Assembly (NCBI RefSeq): GCF_001186155.3
Contig: NZ_CP016540.2
Span: 2,210,001-2,274,000, forward strand
From: Planococcus versutus
GTDB taxonomy: Bacteria > Bacillota > Bacilli > Bacillales_A > Planococcaceae
Direction: 5' to 3'
DNA length: 64,000 nucleotides
How positions within the stretch are numbered: the first letter of the stretch is position 1; each line of letters opens with the position of its first letter. This document shows positions 49,137-58,624 of the stretch, in pieces. The notes beneath the pieces are model-generated. The model did no database searches, was not told where the DNA came from, and worked only from the letters and a program-made list of their open reading frames with translations. The translations under genes and the position numbers were made by a program.

Positions 49137-49182
49137 ATTCCCATATCTACACAAAACTGAACGTAATTTTAAAAAGAAGAAA

Positions 49183-49210
49183 AGGCCATCCGAATTTCGG
49201 ATAACCTTCT
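49183..49210 (-). terminator. terminator of the marR gene
   Basis: On the minus strand AAGGTTATCCG pairs with CGGATGGCCTT (with G-U pairs), then TTTTCTT. Confidence 0.75.
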
Positions 49211-49214
49211 CTTC

Positions 49215-49658
49215 TCAGTAAGATAAATCTTTAATCGACAATCCCAGTTTTTTCATTAATTCGATGGCTTGATCTTTTTCTTCGCTTGTTAAGGCCTCTG
49301 TTAATTCATGTAAGTTTTGTTCGTGCCCCGGAAAAATTGCAGCCATAAACTCTTTGCCTGCTTCCGATATTTCTGCGTACGTTATACGACGATCGCTCGG
49401 GCTGTTAACGCGTGTAATATACCCTCTTTTTTCAAGTTTATCAATTACATACGTAATTGATCCACTTGCTAACAAAATTTTTCCCCCTATTTTTTGAAGA
49501 GGTTGCTTTCCTTTATGGTATAGCAACTCTAAAACAGCAAACTCGGTGGGATTGACGCCATTTGCTTGAAAAAAATGATTTGTTTGCTCAGTGATTGCTT
49601 TATGTGCACGTGATAGCACAATGAATAATTTTAGCGATTGTTTAATGTCTTCATTCAT
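49215..49658 (-). CDS. MarR-family transcriptional regulator
   Basis: A 147-residue winged-helix regulator with NPTEFAVLELLYHKGKQPLQ, the recognition region ASGSITYVIDKLEKRGYI and the wing SPSDRRITYAEIS. Resembles YkvE-type regulators of Bacillus. Ligand and targets unknown; ktrD lies immediately upstream in the same direction with about 80 bp between. The start is taken at ATG 49658; a GTG 9 bp earlier is the alternative. Confidence 0.88.
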   Translation of the reverse strand: MNEDIKQSLKLFIVLSRAHKAITEQTNHFFQANGVNPTEFAVLELLYHKGKQPLQKIGGKILLASGSITYVIDKLEKRGYITRVNSPSDRRITYAEISEAGKEFMAAIFPGHEQNLHELTEALTSEEKDQAIELMKKLGLSIKDLSY

Positions 49659-49736
49659 CTGACTCACTCTTTCTACTTTTTAAACTCCACTGTCCTGATT
49701 ATAGTCTTTTTTCACTAGAAAGGCATCCTGTAAGGG

Positions 49737-51086
49737 TTAGCCAATAATTACGCGTTCTTTTGGATAATGGAACTTGGTCGGATCATTTTTACCGCCTATT
49801 GTGAATAAGAAAGAAATCAATCCCACACGCCCTACGAACATTAATGCCATAATGATAAACTTACCGACTTCTGATAAATCACTAGTAATTCCAAGCGACA
49901 TACCACATGTTCCAAAAGCAGAAGTGATTTCAAATATGATTTCGACTACCGTTGCTGTAGGTTCAGTAACCAGTAACGCAAGTGTAGCAGCAAAGACGAT
50001 AAAAAATGCTAAGAAAATAACGGCAAACGCTCGAAAGACATCAGTTAACTCGATTTCACGTCTGAAAATTTGAATAGTGTTTTTTCCTCGCGCAAAATTA
50101 ATCAGAAACAAAATCGCAATCGCAAAAGTCGTAGTACGGATTCCGCCCCCAGTAGAACTTGGAGATGCTCCGATGAACATTAATGCGCTCATAAAAACAT
50201 TTGTCGCATCACTAAATTGTGTGATGTCTACGGTCACCAGTCCAGCTGAACGCGTTGAAACTGAATGAAAAATTGCTGCAAACATGGACTCGTGCCAACT
50301 CATTGCTTTAAATGCTTTAACAGATTCCAACAAGAAAATTCCTATGGCTCCTACTACAAGTAATACAGCAAAAATACTTGTTGTAATTTTTGTGAAAAGA
50401 GAAAAACGAAAGTGCTTTTTTTTGTTGGATATAAATTCTTTTACTTCAATCAAAACAGGAAAACCGATAGCTCCTAAAATAATCAGAATCATATTCATGA
50501 TTTGAACAAAATAATCGTTAAAATAAGGCATCAATGATTCGCCCGTAATATCGAAGCCAGCATTAGTAGTCGCTGTAATAGCGCCAAAAACACCATGAAG
50601 GAGGGCTTCTTGGAACGTTGAGAAATACTGTGTAAAATAAATTGTCAGTATAATTGCACCAACCGCTTCTATTAGCAACATTATTTTCACAATTTCCCGA
50701 ATTAGTTTAACAACGCCTGAAATACTCGACTGATTGTGATCCACCATGATTAGTTGGCGTTCACGTAATCCAATGCGTTTACCTACGAGAAGCCAGAAAA
50801 ACGTTCCAATAGACATAATGCCAATTCCTCCTAACTGGAGGATGAACATCAATACAACAACACCGAATACTGAATAAGTTTCACTAATATTGATCACCGA
50901 TAACCCTGTGACACTTATTGCACTTACCGCAGTAAACAAGCTATCGATTAGCGGAATGGTCATCCCGGGCTTATGAACATTTGGTAACCTCAATAATGAG
51001 AAGGAAACAGCAATTGCCACAAAATAATACGCCACGATAACCTGTGCTGGTGTAAGATTCCGTACTTTTTGAAATGATTTATTCAT
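49737..51086 (-). CDS. ktrD: Potassium channel subunit KtrD
   Basis: A 449-residue Trk/Ktr/HKT membrane subunit with four M1-P-M2 repeats. The four pore loops are visible as SVTGLS, ATTNAGFD, STRSAGL and GTCGMS, each with the selectivity glycine. The C-terminus KFHYPKERVIIG is nearly identical to KtrD. It should form a K+ (or Na+/K+) uptake system with KtrC, encoded at 18.0 kb. The ribosome site AAGGGA is about 14 bp from the ATG, somewhat far. Confidence 0.94.
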   Translation of the reverse strand: MNKSFQKVRNLTPAQVIVAYYFVAIAVSFSLLRLPNVHKPGMTIPLIDSLFTAVSAISVTGLSVINISETYSVFGVVVLMFILQLGGIGIMSIGTFFWLLVGKRIGLRERQLIMVDHNQSSISGVVKLIREIVKIMLLIEAVGAIILTIYFTQYFSTFQEALLHGVFGAITATTNAGFDITGESLMPYFNDYFVQIMNMILIILGAIGFPVLIEVKEFISNKKKHFRFSLFTKITTSIFAVLLVVGAIGIFLLESVKAFKAMSWHESMFAAIFHSVSTRSAGLVTVDITQFSDATNVFMSALMFIGASPSSTGGGIRTTTFAIAILFLINFARGKNTIQIFRREIELTDVFRAFAVIFLAFFIVFAATLALLVTEPTATVVEIIFEITSAFGTCGMSLGITSDLSEVGKFIIMALMFVGRVGLISFLFTIGGKNDPTKFHYPKERVIIG

Positions 51087-51270
51087 AAGACATTGATTCC
51101 CTTCAGCGTTTTACTCTCTTCTCATTCTATGAAAAGAATAGACAAAAAGAAAGAGAAATCGACAATCTATTTCAGATAGATTTTAGAATTCTCTCTATAT
51201 CTGTCATATTACCATAAAGAAACGGTTTACTAGATTTCACTGGCGTAAGTTTCTTCTTAATCTTTAATAC

Positions 51271-51308
51271 AAAAAGATGCAATGGAATTATATCCATTGC
51301 ATCTTTTT
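51271..51308 (-). terminator. terminator of the TerC gene
   Basis: A 16-bp stem AAAAAGATGCAATGGA (51271-51286 with 51293-51308) ending in T5 on the minus strand. Confidence 0.92.
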
Positions 51309-51325
51309 AACACTTGTTCAAGCAT

Positions 51326-52111
51326 TTAGTGATTTTCTTGCTCTTTGTTTTGCTTAACTCCTAAAATACCACCTACAACAACAATACCAAGTAATACTGA
51401 CCAAAAGACCAGCGTCCAAGGTGTAGAATGTGGGAAGTCTTCAGGAAGTATACCCACGTTTTCATGAGACAAAGTCATAACGAGTAGCTTTATTCCAACC
51501 CATCCAACAATAACAAATGCTGCTGTTTCGAGTTGCGGATATTTTTCTAGCAACTGTACAAATTTGTGTGCTGCAAATCGCATGATAATTACACCAATTA
51601 ATCCACCAGCAAGCATGACCATAAACTGACCTGAGTTAATACCACCAATATCCTTCAGGCCAAACACATCCAAATGTGGCAACGTAACTGCCAAAGCCAC
51701 AGCTGCTAGCATTGAGTCGATAGCAAATGCGATATCAGCTAGTTCAACTTTCAAAACCGTCATCCAAAAACCAGAACCTTTTTTCTTTGGTTTTGCATCA
51801 ACGCCTTCAAGAATTTCATCTGTATCTCCTTTACGCTGATCGTATATACTCTTAATCGAAATAAACAACAGATAAGCCGCGCCAAGTGCTTGAATTTGCC
51901 AAATGTTAACCAATAGCGTAATCATAAATAACGCCGCAAAACGGAACACAAAAGCTCCTACTAATCCATAAAATAACGCTTTTTTCTGTTGTGCTTTTGG
52001 TAAATGCTTAACCATTACTGCCATTACCACTGCGTTATCTGCAGCTAGTAAACCTTCAAGTCCTACTAAAACCAATAAGACCCAGGCATACTCCAATAAA
52101 ATTGCTTCCAT
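51326..52111 (-). CDS. ykoY: TerC-family membrane protein (YkoY-like)
   Basis: A 261-residue TerC protein with about seven helices. LEGLLAADNAVVMAVMV in helix 1 and the KVELADIAFAIDSMLAAVAL segment carry the conserved acidic metal-site residues. TerC relatives in Bacillus export Mn2+, helping to metalate secreted enzymes and relieve Mn excess. The yybP-ykoY riboswitch directly upstream supports a Mn2+ role. GGAGGAG precedes the ATG. Confidence 0.92.
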   Translation of the reverse strand: MEAILLEYAWVLLVLVGLEGLLAADNAVVMAVMVKHLPKAQQKKALFYGLVGAFVFRFAALFMITLLVNIWQIQALGAAYLLFISIKSIYDQRKGDTDEILEGVDAKPKKKGSGFWMTVLKVELADIAFAIDSMLAAVALAVTLPHLDVFGLKDIGGINSGQFMVMLAGGLIGVIIMRFAAHKFVQLLEKYPQLETAAFVIVGWVGIKLLVMTLSHENVGILPEDFPHSTPWTLVFWSVLLGIVVVGGILGVKQNKEQENH

Positions 52112-52140
52112 TCTGCTTTCTCCTCCTGTTTTTTGCCAAC

Positions 52141-52176
52141 AAAAAAGACCCTTGCCTAAATAAAGGCAAAGGTCTC
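52141..52176 (-). terminator. riboswitch-controlled terminator
   Basis: GACCTTTGCCT pairs with AGGCAAGGGTC on the minus strand, then TTTTTTG. It lies between the aptamer and the TerC start, as expected for the expression platform. Confidence 0.88.
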
Positions 52177-52177
52177 G

Positions 52178-52285
52178 CTAAGCAAATTTCGTCTGCTATC
52201 ACAACCGATGGCTACTAACCATGTATTGACGACTGTGAAATAGGTTTCCCTATAGCTACTCCCCTTGACTGAAAGTCAAAGTATA
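52178..52285 (-). promoter_or_regulatory. yybP-ykoY (Mn2+) riboswitch
   Basis: On the minus strand the leader has GGGGAGTAGC (complement of 52255-52264), a CGTCA segment and GTAGCCATCGG (complement of 52205-52215), in the order and spacing of the yybP-ykoY aptamer. A terminator follows. The class senses Mn2+ and turns on exporters such as TerC/YkoY. Confidence 0.88.
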
Positions 52286-52300
52286 TTGAGTTGTATTGCT

Positions 52301-52329
52301 AGTATAGCATCTTTTTATACGCCATGAAA
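52301..52329 (-). promoter_or_regulatory. promoter of the riboswitch-TerC transcript
   Basis: On the minus strand TTTCAT, a 17-bp spacer and TATACT; start of transcription near 52294, just before the aptamer and immediately after the SDR gene. Confidence 0.55.
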
Positions 52330-52331
52330 GT

Positions 52332-53411
52332 TTAAGTAATAGTGACTTGAAAGTTTTTGTCATTTTTATGTACATTGTAAAACTCGACCATTTTAGGCAT
52401 CGTTTCTAAAAAATCTGTACAACAAATATTACTCTCTTTTAACAAGCGATTAACATTTTGAGTATCAAAATCAGCAGACCACGTCAAATAATCCAAAGTT
52501 TCAATTTCAACGCGTAAAAATTTTCTCACAGTGGCTAACGACAACGACATTTTAGCTAACCTATGTGGCAACCGGCCTTTTGGGTTTTTTCCAGTCATTA
52601 AATACACCATTCTCCGATAAACTTCTTCTACGGGATGCGGATGAGGATCTGTCAGATGAACAGTTTGACCAGCTGCCTCATTTAATTTACTTAAATAAAT
52701 AGAAGCATTTAAAATATAATCAATCGGCACTACATTGATGTACGATTTAGAATAGCCTACGAAAGGAATATACGGCAAATATTTAACACGGTCAATCAAA
52801 TTAAGGAAAAAATAAGGTCCATCAAATTTAATGGTTTCTCCTGTAGTAGAATGTCCACGGACGATTCCAGGTCGAATAATGGTTACTGGCAAGGTTTTCT
52901 TTAGCTCATCTACAAGCAACTCTGCTTCGAATTTAGTTTCTTCATAAAAATTTTTAAAAGCTTGAGGACGTTTTAAGTCTCTTTCATAAATTGTTCCTTG
53001 TCGATTTCCAGCAACATAAGCCGTACTGAAATAAATATAACGCTTAAGATTTGATAATTCTGCTACAAATCTATTTACAAAACGTGTTCCTTCTACATTC
53101 ACTTTCCATGCAATGTCTCTTGGAACAGCTAAGTCATAAATAGCTGCTAAATGCCAAAAAATGATTTCTTTATTTTTAAGATAGTCTTTATCATTTTCAG
53201 TAAGTGCTAAACCTTGTTTAGTTATATCTCCTTCAATTAGCTTAATCGCTCGACAATTTGTTTCCTTTTCAATACGCTCGGCTTCTTTTTCTGCTTTTAC
53301 TCGTTCAGACGATAAGATAATAGCCGTAATCAGTTTGCCTTTTTGTGCATGCTTATAAATTAATTGACTCGTGATAAATCCTGGAAATCCAGTAAACACT
53401 ACTTCAGTCAT
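52332..53411 (-). CDS. extended SDR / NAD-binding 4 (male-sterility-like) oxidoreductase
   Basis: A 359-residue extended short-chain dehydrogenase. The N-terminal Rossmann motif reads TGFPGFI, a variant of TGxxGxxG as seen in the male-sterility/acyl-reductase-like group. STAYVAG and YEETKFEAE supply the Ser and Tyr-x3-Lys catalytic residues, and VRPG-like IIRPGIVRGHSTTG follows. Substrate unknown. AAGGGG precedes the ATG. No visible terminator separates it from the riboswitch-TerC unit. Confidence 0.85.
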   Translation of the reverse strand: MTEVVFTGFPGFITSQLIYKHAQKGKLITAIILSSERVKAEKEAERIEKETNCRAIKLIEGDITKQGLALTENDKDYLKNKEIIFWHLAAIYDLAVPRDIAWKVNVEGTRFVNRFVAELSNLKRYIYFSTAYVAGNRQGTIYERDLKRPQAFKNFYEETKFEAELLVDELKKTLPVTIIRPGIVRGHSTTGETIKFDGPYFFLNLIDRVKYLPYIPFVGYSKSYINVVPIDYILNASIYLSKLNEAAGQTVHLTDPHPHPVEEVYRRMVYLMTGKNPKGRLPHRLAKMSLSLATVRKFLRVEIETLDYLTWSADFDTQNVNRLLKESNICCTDFLETMPKMVEFYNVHKNDKNFQVTIT

Positions 53412-53463
53412 TACTTCAGCCCCTTTTCTTTCATCATACTAAACTTTCTGATGATTTACAGCC

Positions 53464-53490
53464 AAAAAAAAGTAAACCCGAAGGCTTACT
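53464..53490 (-). terminator. terminator of the RND gene with UUCG loop
   Basis: AGTAAGCC-TTCG-GGTTTACT on the minus strand, then T7. The hairpin contains the stop codon of the RND gene and has a stable UUCG tetraloop. Confidence 0.9.
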
Positions 53491-56400
53491 TTTTATTCAT
53501 TCTTCTTGTTTGTCGATCAAAAAGACTGTAGACAATTGGCACTATATAAAGTGACAATAACGTCGAACTAATAAGTCCACCAATTACTGTAATTCCCATC
53601 GGCTGATTAATTTCAGTACCTTCTCCTATACCGATCGCCAAAGGAAGCAATCCTAGAATGGTTGTTAACGCCGTCATTAAAATCGGACGACGACGATCAT
53701 GAACAGAAGTGACAATGGCATCATAAGAATCCATACCGGCTTCTTTACGTTGATTGATATAGTCAACCAATACAATCCCATTATTAACGACAATCCCGAC
53801 TAGCACAAGCAATCCGATAACGGCAGTAATGCTGACGGGTGTTTGCGTAACGAATAATGCAATCGCTACGCCAATCGCCATCAATGGAACAGTGAACATA
53901 ATAACGAGTGGATACTTAAAGGATTCGAATTGTGCAGCCATAACAATATAGACAAGCACAATGGCTAGTAAGACAGCTAGTAGCATATCGTTAATGGAGT
54001 TATCTAGTAATTCTCTATCTCCGCCAAACGAAATCATTGTATCATCGCTTAGCTCCAACTCTTCAATAGTCTTATCTACTTGATCGGCCATGTCTCCTAG
54101 TGTAATACTCGATTGGTGTTGCAAAGTAAAGGAAACACTATCTGCTTGGTCGACCCGTTGGATGCTAACAGGACCTTGAGCAACTTCAATGTCAGCTAAC
54201 TCTTGAAGCTCAACAAATTCTCCTGAAGGAGTCCGTAAAGAAAGTGTTCGAAGCTTTTCAAGACTATTTCGTTCTCCTTCTTCATAAGCCACATAAACGC
54301 TGAGAACTTCATCGTTTTCCGTTAATACTTGAGTCGCCAAAACTCCGCGTGTGATGTTATTGACAGATTGTGCTATTTGAACCGGTGGTAAGCCATATTC
54401 TGTGGCGGCTTCACGGTCGATAGTCATCTGGATTTCATCAATGGTTTCTTGACGATCGTTAGTTAATTCCGTTACTTCTGGAAGCTCTGTCAAAGCAGAT
54501 TCAATATCAGCGACTGCTTGATCCAGTCTTGAACGATCTGTATCTGTCACAGTGAAGGATAAAGTATTTGGTGAAGAACCTGCAGCTGTTTGCAAATTAA
54601 AACTAACAAGTGCACGATCCCCGACAGTCTCTAGAACACGTGGTTGCACATCGTCTACAAAGTCAAAAACAGAGCGGTCACGATCTGCTAAATCTACTAA
54701 TTTTACGTAAATTTCAGCAACATTCGTTTCTGCTGATCCTTGTGCTTGTCCTTGTTGTGTCGAACCCACTAAACTAACATACACGTCAACATCTTCTTCA
54801 AGCTTTAGTTCATCTTCTATCAAATTGACCACTTCGTCTGTCGCAGTTTTAGAAGATCCATTTTCAAGCTCGACAGACACACTGACGAAGCCTTCATCTG
54901 TAGCAGGAATAAATTCTGTTCCAACTTGCATAATGCCAAAAGCACCCACTAATAGCAAAACGAGTGCTGTAAACAACACAATAATTCTGTGTCGTAAAGC
55001 CCAAACAACCGATCCTTCAAATATTTTGACGCTCTTTGAAGTCTCTCTTTGCACTTTCGGCTTTTTACTCGGTTTGCCCAGCATTCTTGATGCCATCATT
55101 GGAATAACAGTCAAAGCAACCGCTAAAGATGCAACCAGGCTAAACGAAATGGTTAAAGCAAATTCAAAGAAAATTTCTCCTATCAATCCTGATATGAATA
55201 TGACAGGTATAAACACAGCCACAGTTGTGAGAGTAGAAGCAATAATCGCACCTGAAACTTCTTTTGCCCCTTCAGAGGCAGCTTTTTTAGCATTCTTACC
55301 CATCGCCAAATGGCGTTCAATATTTTCGATAACAACAATGGCATTGTCTACTAGCATTCCGATTCCTAGAGCCAATGCGCCTAAGGTTAAGATATTCAAA
55401 GCAAAGTCGGCAAAAAACATAAGAACAAATGTAACAATAACCGAATAAGGAATAGCTACACCGATAATGATTGGACTTTTAATGCCACGCAGGAAAAAGA
55501 AGAGAACCAGCATAGCAAAAATTCCACCCAAGATCAAAGTCTGCCCAATATTGCTGATAGCGAGTTTGACGTAATCGCCTTGGTCAAACAAAATATCTGC
55601 TTGTACTCCTTCAAAACGCTCTTCACTCAGTAATTCATCTAATCTTTCTTGGAAAGCATCTGAAACTTCAGCAGTATTAGCTTGAGATTCCTGAAGAGCA
55701 GATAGCAATACTGCTGGCTCTTCATTCGTTCTTGTTTCACTATTATTTTGACGCTCACTCAAATCAACTTTGGCGACATCAGCAATTGTCACATTATCTC
55801 CATCTACTGGATCAATGGTTAAAACAAGATCTCGTATTTCCTCTACATTTGTCAAAGTGCTAATAATACGTGTAGTTAAATTGCGACCATCTTGAGTTTC
55901 AATGGGTTCGCCAGGTAGTGAAATATTATTGGCTTGAATCAATTGCACAACGTCTGATTGTTGCAAGCCACGCTCTTCAAGTGCCGCTTGATCTAATTCA
56001 ATTTGGATTTCTTCTATTAAAGAACCTGAAACGTTAACACTTGCTACCCCTTCTGTTTGACGGAGCTCTGTTTCTAATTCTTCTGCAATGACACGCACAT
56101 CTGCATCTGGATCACTCGAACGCAACGACAATTGCAAAATTGGAAATTGAGACGGATCAAACTTTAAAAACCGTGGATCATTTGAATCATCAGGAATGGG
56201 TGTTTGGTCGATTCGTTGCGCAATATCTGTTTGCACGTCATCGATATTTGTCGACCAATCAAATTCCAAAAGGATAAAATTCGAGCCTTCTTGGCTATTC
56301 GATTGAATCGATTTAATCCCTGGTAAAGTTGCTAAATTCGCTTCTAACGGCTTCGTAATTTTTTCACTAACTTCTGTTGGACTCGCACCTGGATAATTAG

Positions 56401-56545
56401 TTACGACAACACCAATTGGTGGATTGAGTTCTGGTATTAGTGTGATGGGTATGCGTGAAAATGACACTGCTCCCAAAATAATGATTAAAAACATAATGAC
56501 CAGTGTAAAGACAGGTCGTTTGATCGAAAAGTCGCTTATTTTCAT
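53486..56545 (-). CDS. RND-family efflux pump (SwrC/AcrB-like)
   Basis: A 1019-residue hydrophobe/amphiphile efflux RND transporter. Twelve helices in the usual 1+5+1+5 pattern flank two large extracellular loops. SIKRPVFTLVIMFLIIILGA begins helix 1, and the helix 4 region ALALGIGMLVDNAIVVIENI carries the proton-relay Asp and the signature. No membrane-fusion partner is adjacent, as for SwrC of Bacillus, which handles surfactin and other amphiphiles. The ATG at 56545 with AGAGGG is preferred over TTG at 56554. Confidence 0.93.
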   Translation of the reverse strand: MKISDFSIKRPVFTLVIMFLIIILGAVSFSRIPITLIPELNPPIGVVVTNYPGASPTEVSEKITKPLEANLATLPGIKSIQSNSQEGSNFILLEFDWSTNIDDVQTDIAQRIDQTPIPDDSNDPRFLKFDPSQFPILQLSLRSSDPDADVRVIAEELETELRQTEGVASVNVSGSLIEEIQIELDQAALEERGLQQSDVVQLIQANNISLPGEPIETQDGRNLTTRIISTLTNVEEIRDLVLTIDPVDGDNVTIADVAKVDLSERQNNSETRTNEEPAVLLSALQESQANTAEVSDAFQERLDELLSEERFEGVQADILFDQGDYVKLAISNIGQTLILGGIFAMLVLFFFLRGIKSPIIIGVAIPYSVIVTFVLMFFADFALNILTLGALALGIGMLVDNAIVVIENIERHLAMGKNAKKAASEGAKEVSGAIIASTLTTVAVFIPVIFISGLIGEIFFEFALTISFSLVASLAVALTVIPMMASRMLGKPSKKPKVQRETSKSVKIFEGSVVWALRHRIIVLFTALVLLLVGAFGIMQVGTEFIPATDEGFVSVSVELENGSSKTATDEVVNLIEDELKLEEDVDVYVSLVGSTQQGQAQGSAETNVAEIYVKLVDLADRDRSVFDFVDDVQPRVLETVGDRALVSFNLQTAAGSSPNTLSFTVTDTDRSRLDQAVADIESALTELPEVTELTNDRQETIDEIQMTIDREAATEYGLPPVQIAQSVNNITRGVLATQVLTENDEVLSVYVAYEEGERNSLEKLRTLSLRTPSGEFVELQELADIEVAQGPVSIQRVDQADSVSFTLQHQSSITLGDMADQVDKTIEELELSDDTMISFGGDRELLDNSINDMLLAVLLAIVLVYIVMAAQFESFKYPLVIMFTVPLMAIGVAIALFVTQTPVSITAVIGLLVLVGIVVNNGIVLVDYINQRKEAGMDSYDAIVTSVHDRRRPILMTALTTILGLLPLAIGIGEGTEINQPMGITVIGGLISSTLLSLYIVPIVYSLFDRQTRRMNKK

Positions 56546-56650
56546 TGCTTCCAACCCTCTCTTTACTTTGTTCTTATATCATAAGAAAAATTAGTTCTAA
56601 CCGCAAATTTTATAGAGCGTGTTCACTTATCTGCCATATTTTTAAAAAAA

Positions 56651-56675
56651 CAAAAAAAACCTGCCGAAGCAGGTT
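56651..56675 (-). terminator. terminator-like hairpin downstream of prfC
   Basis: AACCTGC-TTCG-GCAGGTT on the minus strand followed by TTTTTTG. It could end the prfC transcript after reading through the palindromic element. Confidence 0.75.
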
Positions 56676-56702
56676 TCACACTGTAGACAAAGTCTATCTA
56701 AA

Positions 56703-56832
56703 ATGAATAGCAGAAAATCAACCCAACCGGTCTGGCCACTTCTCTTTCCTGCGGAGTCTTCAGCTTTCGCTGTCCCACGGAAGTCTCCGTGGCCAGACCG
56801 ATTACTATACTGAAAAAGACCAGGCTATTCAT
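56703..56832. repeat. nested palindromic REP/MITE-like element
   Basis: The outer inverted repeat ATGAATAGC (56703-56711) / GCTATTCAT (56824-56832) encloses the inner CGGTCTGGCCAC / GTGGCCAGACCG at about 56728-56799. Inside are further small hairpins (CACGGA..TCCGTG and CAG..CTG around CTTTCGC). It is non-coding and more GC-rich than its surroundings, like dispersed palindromic repeats of Bacillales. Confidence 0.6.
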
Positions 56833-56947
56833 CCGTTTTTTATTCAGAGGATCTTAAATCTTTTGGTAGTTTAGGATGCGGAGCGCAAACTGGCGAAGGG
56901 CAAAGAACTCCTCTTGCATCGCTGCTCTAGCTTTGGCAGGTTTCAGT

Positions 56948-58516
56948 TTACAGTAGGCTATAAAGGCGGATATTCGAATTTTTGTCTTGGAACCAACGTG
57001 TCGCAAACTCGTTTTCAAATAAAAAGACATATCGATTGAAACGGTCACGAACTAACATAGAACGACCGCTAGACATTGATTCTTTAACATCTTCTTCATT
57101 TTCAATCCACCGCGCAATTTTCGAACCGATTGGTTCCATACGCACATCTACATTGTATTCATTTTTCATCCGGTGTTCGAATACTTCAAATTGAAGTTGT
57201 CCAACGGCACCTAAAATGACTTCTTCTAAATGAAGTGTTTTATAGTACTGAATTGCACCTTCTTGTACCAGCTGAAGAATTCCTTTATGAAAATGTTTTT
57301 GTTTCATAACGTTTTTAGCAGTTACTTTTACAAAAAGTTCTGGAGTAAATTGTGGTAAATTTTCGAACTGAAATTTCTTACCGCTCGTAATTGTATCTCC
57401 AATTTGATAATTTCCTACATCATGCAAACCAATAATATCACCAGCAACTGCTTCGTTAACCATTTCACGATCATCAGCTAAAAACTGAGTAGTTTGGGAT
57501 AGCTTAATACTTTTTCCAGTGCGTGCCAAAGTAACGTTCATTCCACGTTCAAATTTGCCAGACACAATGCGGACAAACGCAATACGATCACGATGAGCAG
57601 GATTCATATTGGCTTGGATTTTAAAGATAAATCCTGAAAATGGCATTTCAATTGGATCAACGATATCTCCATCCTGTGTCATACGCGGTTGAGGTGGTGG
57701 CGCAAATTGCAAATACGTTTCAAGAAATGTTTCCACACCAAAATTAGCTAATGCGCTACCGAAGAAGACAGGTGTTAATTCACCTTTTTTAACACGGTCA
57801 ATTGAAAAGTCGTTGCCCGCTTCGTCCAATAATTCGATATCTTCCATCGCTTGTGTGTAATATGATGTTTTTTTCATGTCATGGTCTTCGATTAATCGCC
57901 CATTTTCATCAAGCTCGAGAAAACGTTCTCCTTCTGAACGGAAAGGTTCCACACGTTTGTTATAGCGATCATAAATACCAAGGAATTCTTTCCCCATGCC
58001 AATTGGCCAGTTCATTGCGTACGATTGAATACCGAGTACTTCTTCTAACTCTTCCATCAACTCTAATGGTTCTTTTCCTTGACGATCCATTTTGTTGATA
58101 AAAGTAAAGATTGGAATTCCACGCATTTTGCAGACTTTGAATAGTTTGACTGTTTGCGCTTCTATTCCTTTAGCTACGTCAATAATCATTACCGCACTAT
58201 CGACTGCCATTAACGTACGATACGTATCTTCACTAAAATCTTGGTGACCAGGAGTATCTAAAATATTAACGCGATTTCCATCATAATCAAATTGCATAAC
58301 AGAAGATGTTACAGAAATACCGCGTTGCTTTTCAATTTCCATCCAGTCGGATGTTGCAAACTTCCCACTTTTCTTGCCTTTAACTGTTCCAGCGTCACGA
58401 ATAGCACCACCGAACAATAATAATTTCTCTGTTAATGTTGTTTTACCAGCATCTGGGTGAGAGATGATGGCAAAGGTTCTTCTATTTTGAATTTCATTCG
58501 TTAATTGGTCCGGCAT
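56948..58516 (-). CDS. prfC: Peptide chain release factor 3
   Basis: A 522-residue translational GTPase that recycles RF1/RF2 after termination. G1 HPDAGKT at residues 20-26, GISVTSSVM switch, [21 protein letters not shown] and the RF3-specific C-terminal domain ([12 protein letters not shown]) are present. AAAGGAGCG precedes the ATG. It is downstream of murE in the same direction, as in Staphylococcus. Confidence 0.96.
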   Translation of the reverse strand: MPDQLTNEIQNRRTFAIISHPDAGKTTLTEKLLLFGGAIRDAGTVKGKKSGKFATSDWMEIEKQRGISVTSSVMQFDYDGNRVNILDTPGHQDFSEDTYRTLMAVDSAVMIIDVAKGIEAQTVKLFKVCKMRGIPIFTFINKMDRQGKEPLELMEELEEVLGIQSYAMNWPIGMGKEFLGIYDRYNKRVEPFRSEGERFLELDENGRLIEDHDMKKTSYYTQAMEDIELLDEAGNDFSIDRVKKGELTPVFFGSALANFGVETFLETYLQFAPPPQPRMTQDGDIVDPIEMPFSGFIFKIQANMNPAHRDRIAFVRIVSGKFERGMNVTLARTGKSIKLSQTTQFLADDREMVNEAVAGDIIGLHDVGNYQIGDTITSGKKFQFENLPQFTPELFVKVTAKNVMKQKHFHKGILQLVQEGAIQYYKTLHLEEVILGAVGQLQFEVFEHRMKNEYNVDVRMEPIGSKIARWIENEEDVKESMSSGRSMLVRDRFNRYVFLFENEFATRWFQDKNSNIRLYSLL

Positions 58517-58594
58517 GTTTATACGCTCCTTTAATCTACTCTCTTCATATTAGAGAAGCACGCTGAAAAAAACAAGGGATTTTAACGTCCACAG

Positions 58595-58624
58595 AAAAAA
58601 GAAGCCTCGTGAGGCTTCTTTTTT
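58595..58624 (-). terminator. terminator of murE
   Basis: A 10-bp stem AAGAAGCCTC/GAGGCTTCTT with T-run, containing the murE stop codon. Confidence 0.9.

Larger units (their letters stand above)
56546..56947. other. 402-bp intergenic region with a terminator and a palindromic element
   Basis: No credible gene. It contains a terminator-like hairpin at 56651-56675 and a nested inverted-repeat element at 56703-56832. Between 56833 and 56947 nothing with gene-like features was seen; a short minus-strand frame that overlaps the end of prfC has no ribosome site. Confidence 0.6.

Noticed and set aside
54825..55448. Plus-strand frame of 207 codons inside the RND gene
   Set aside because: Fully antisense to a well conserved transporter region; no start signals.
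56854..57048. Minus-strand frame of 64 codons after prfC
   Set aside because: Overlaps the end of prfC in another frame, no ribosome site; composition not protein-like.
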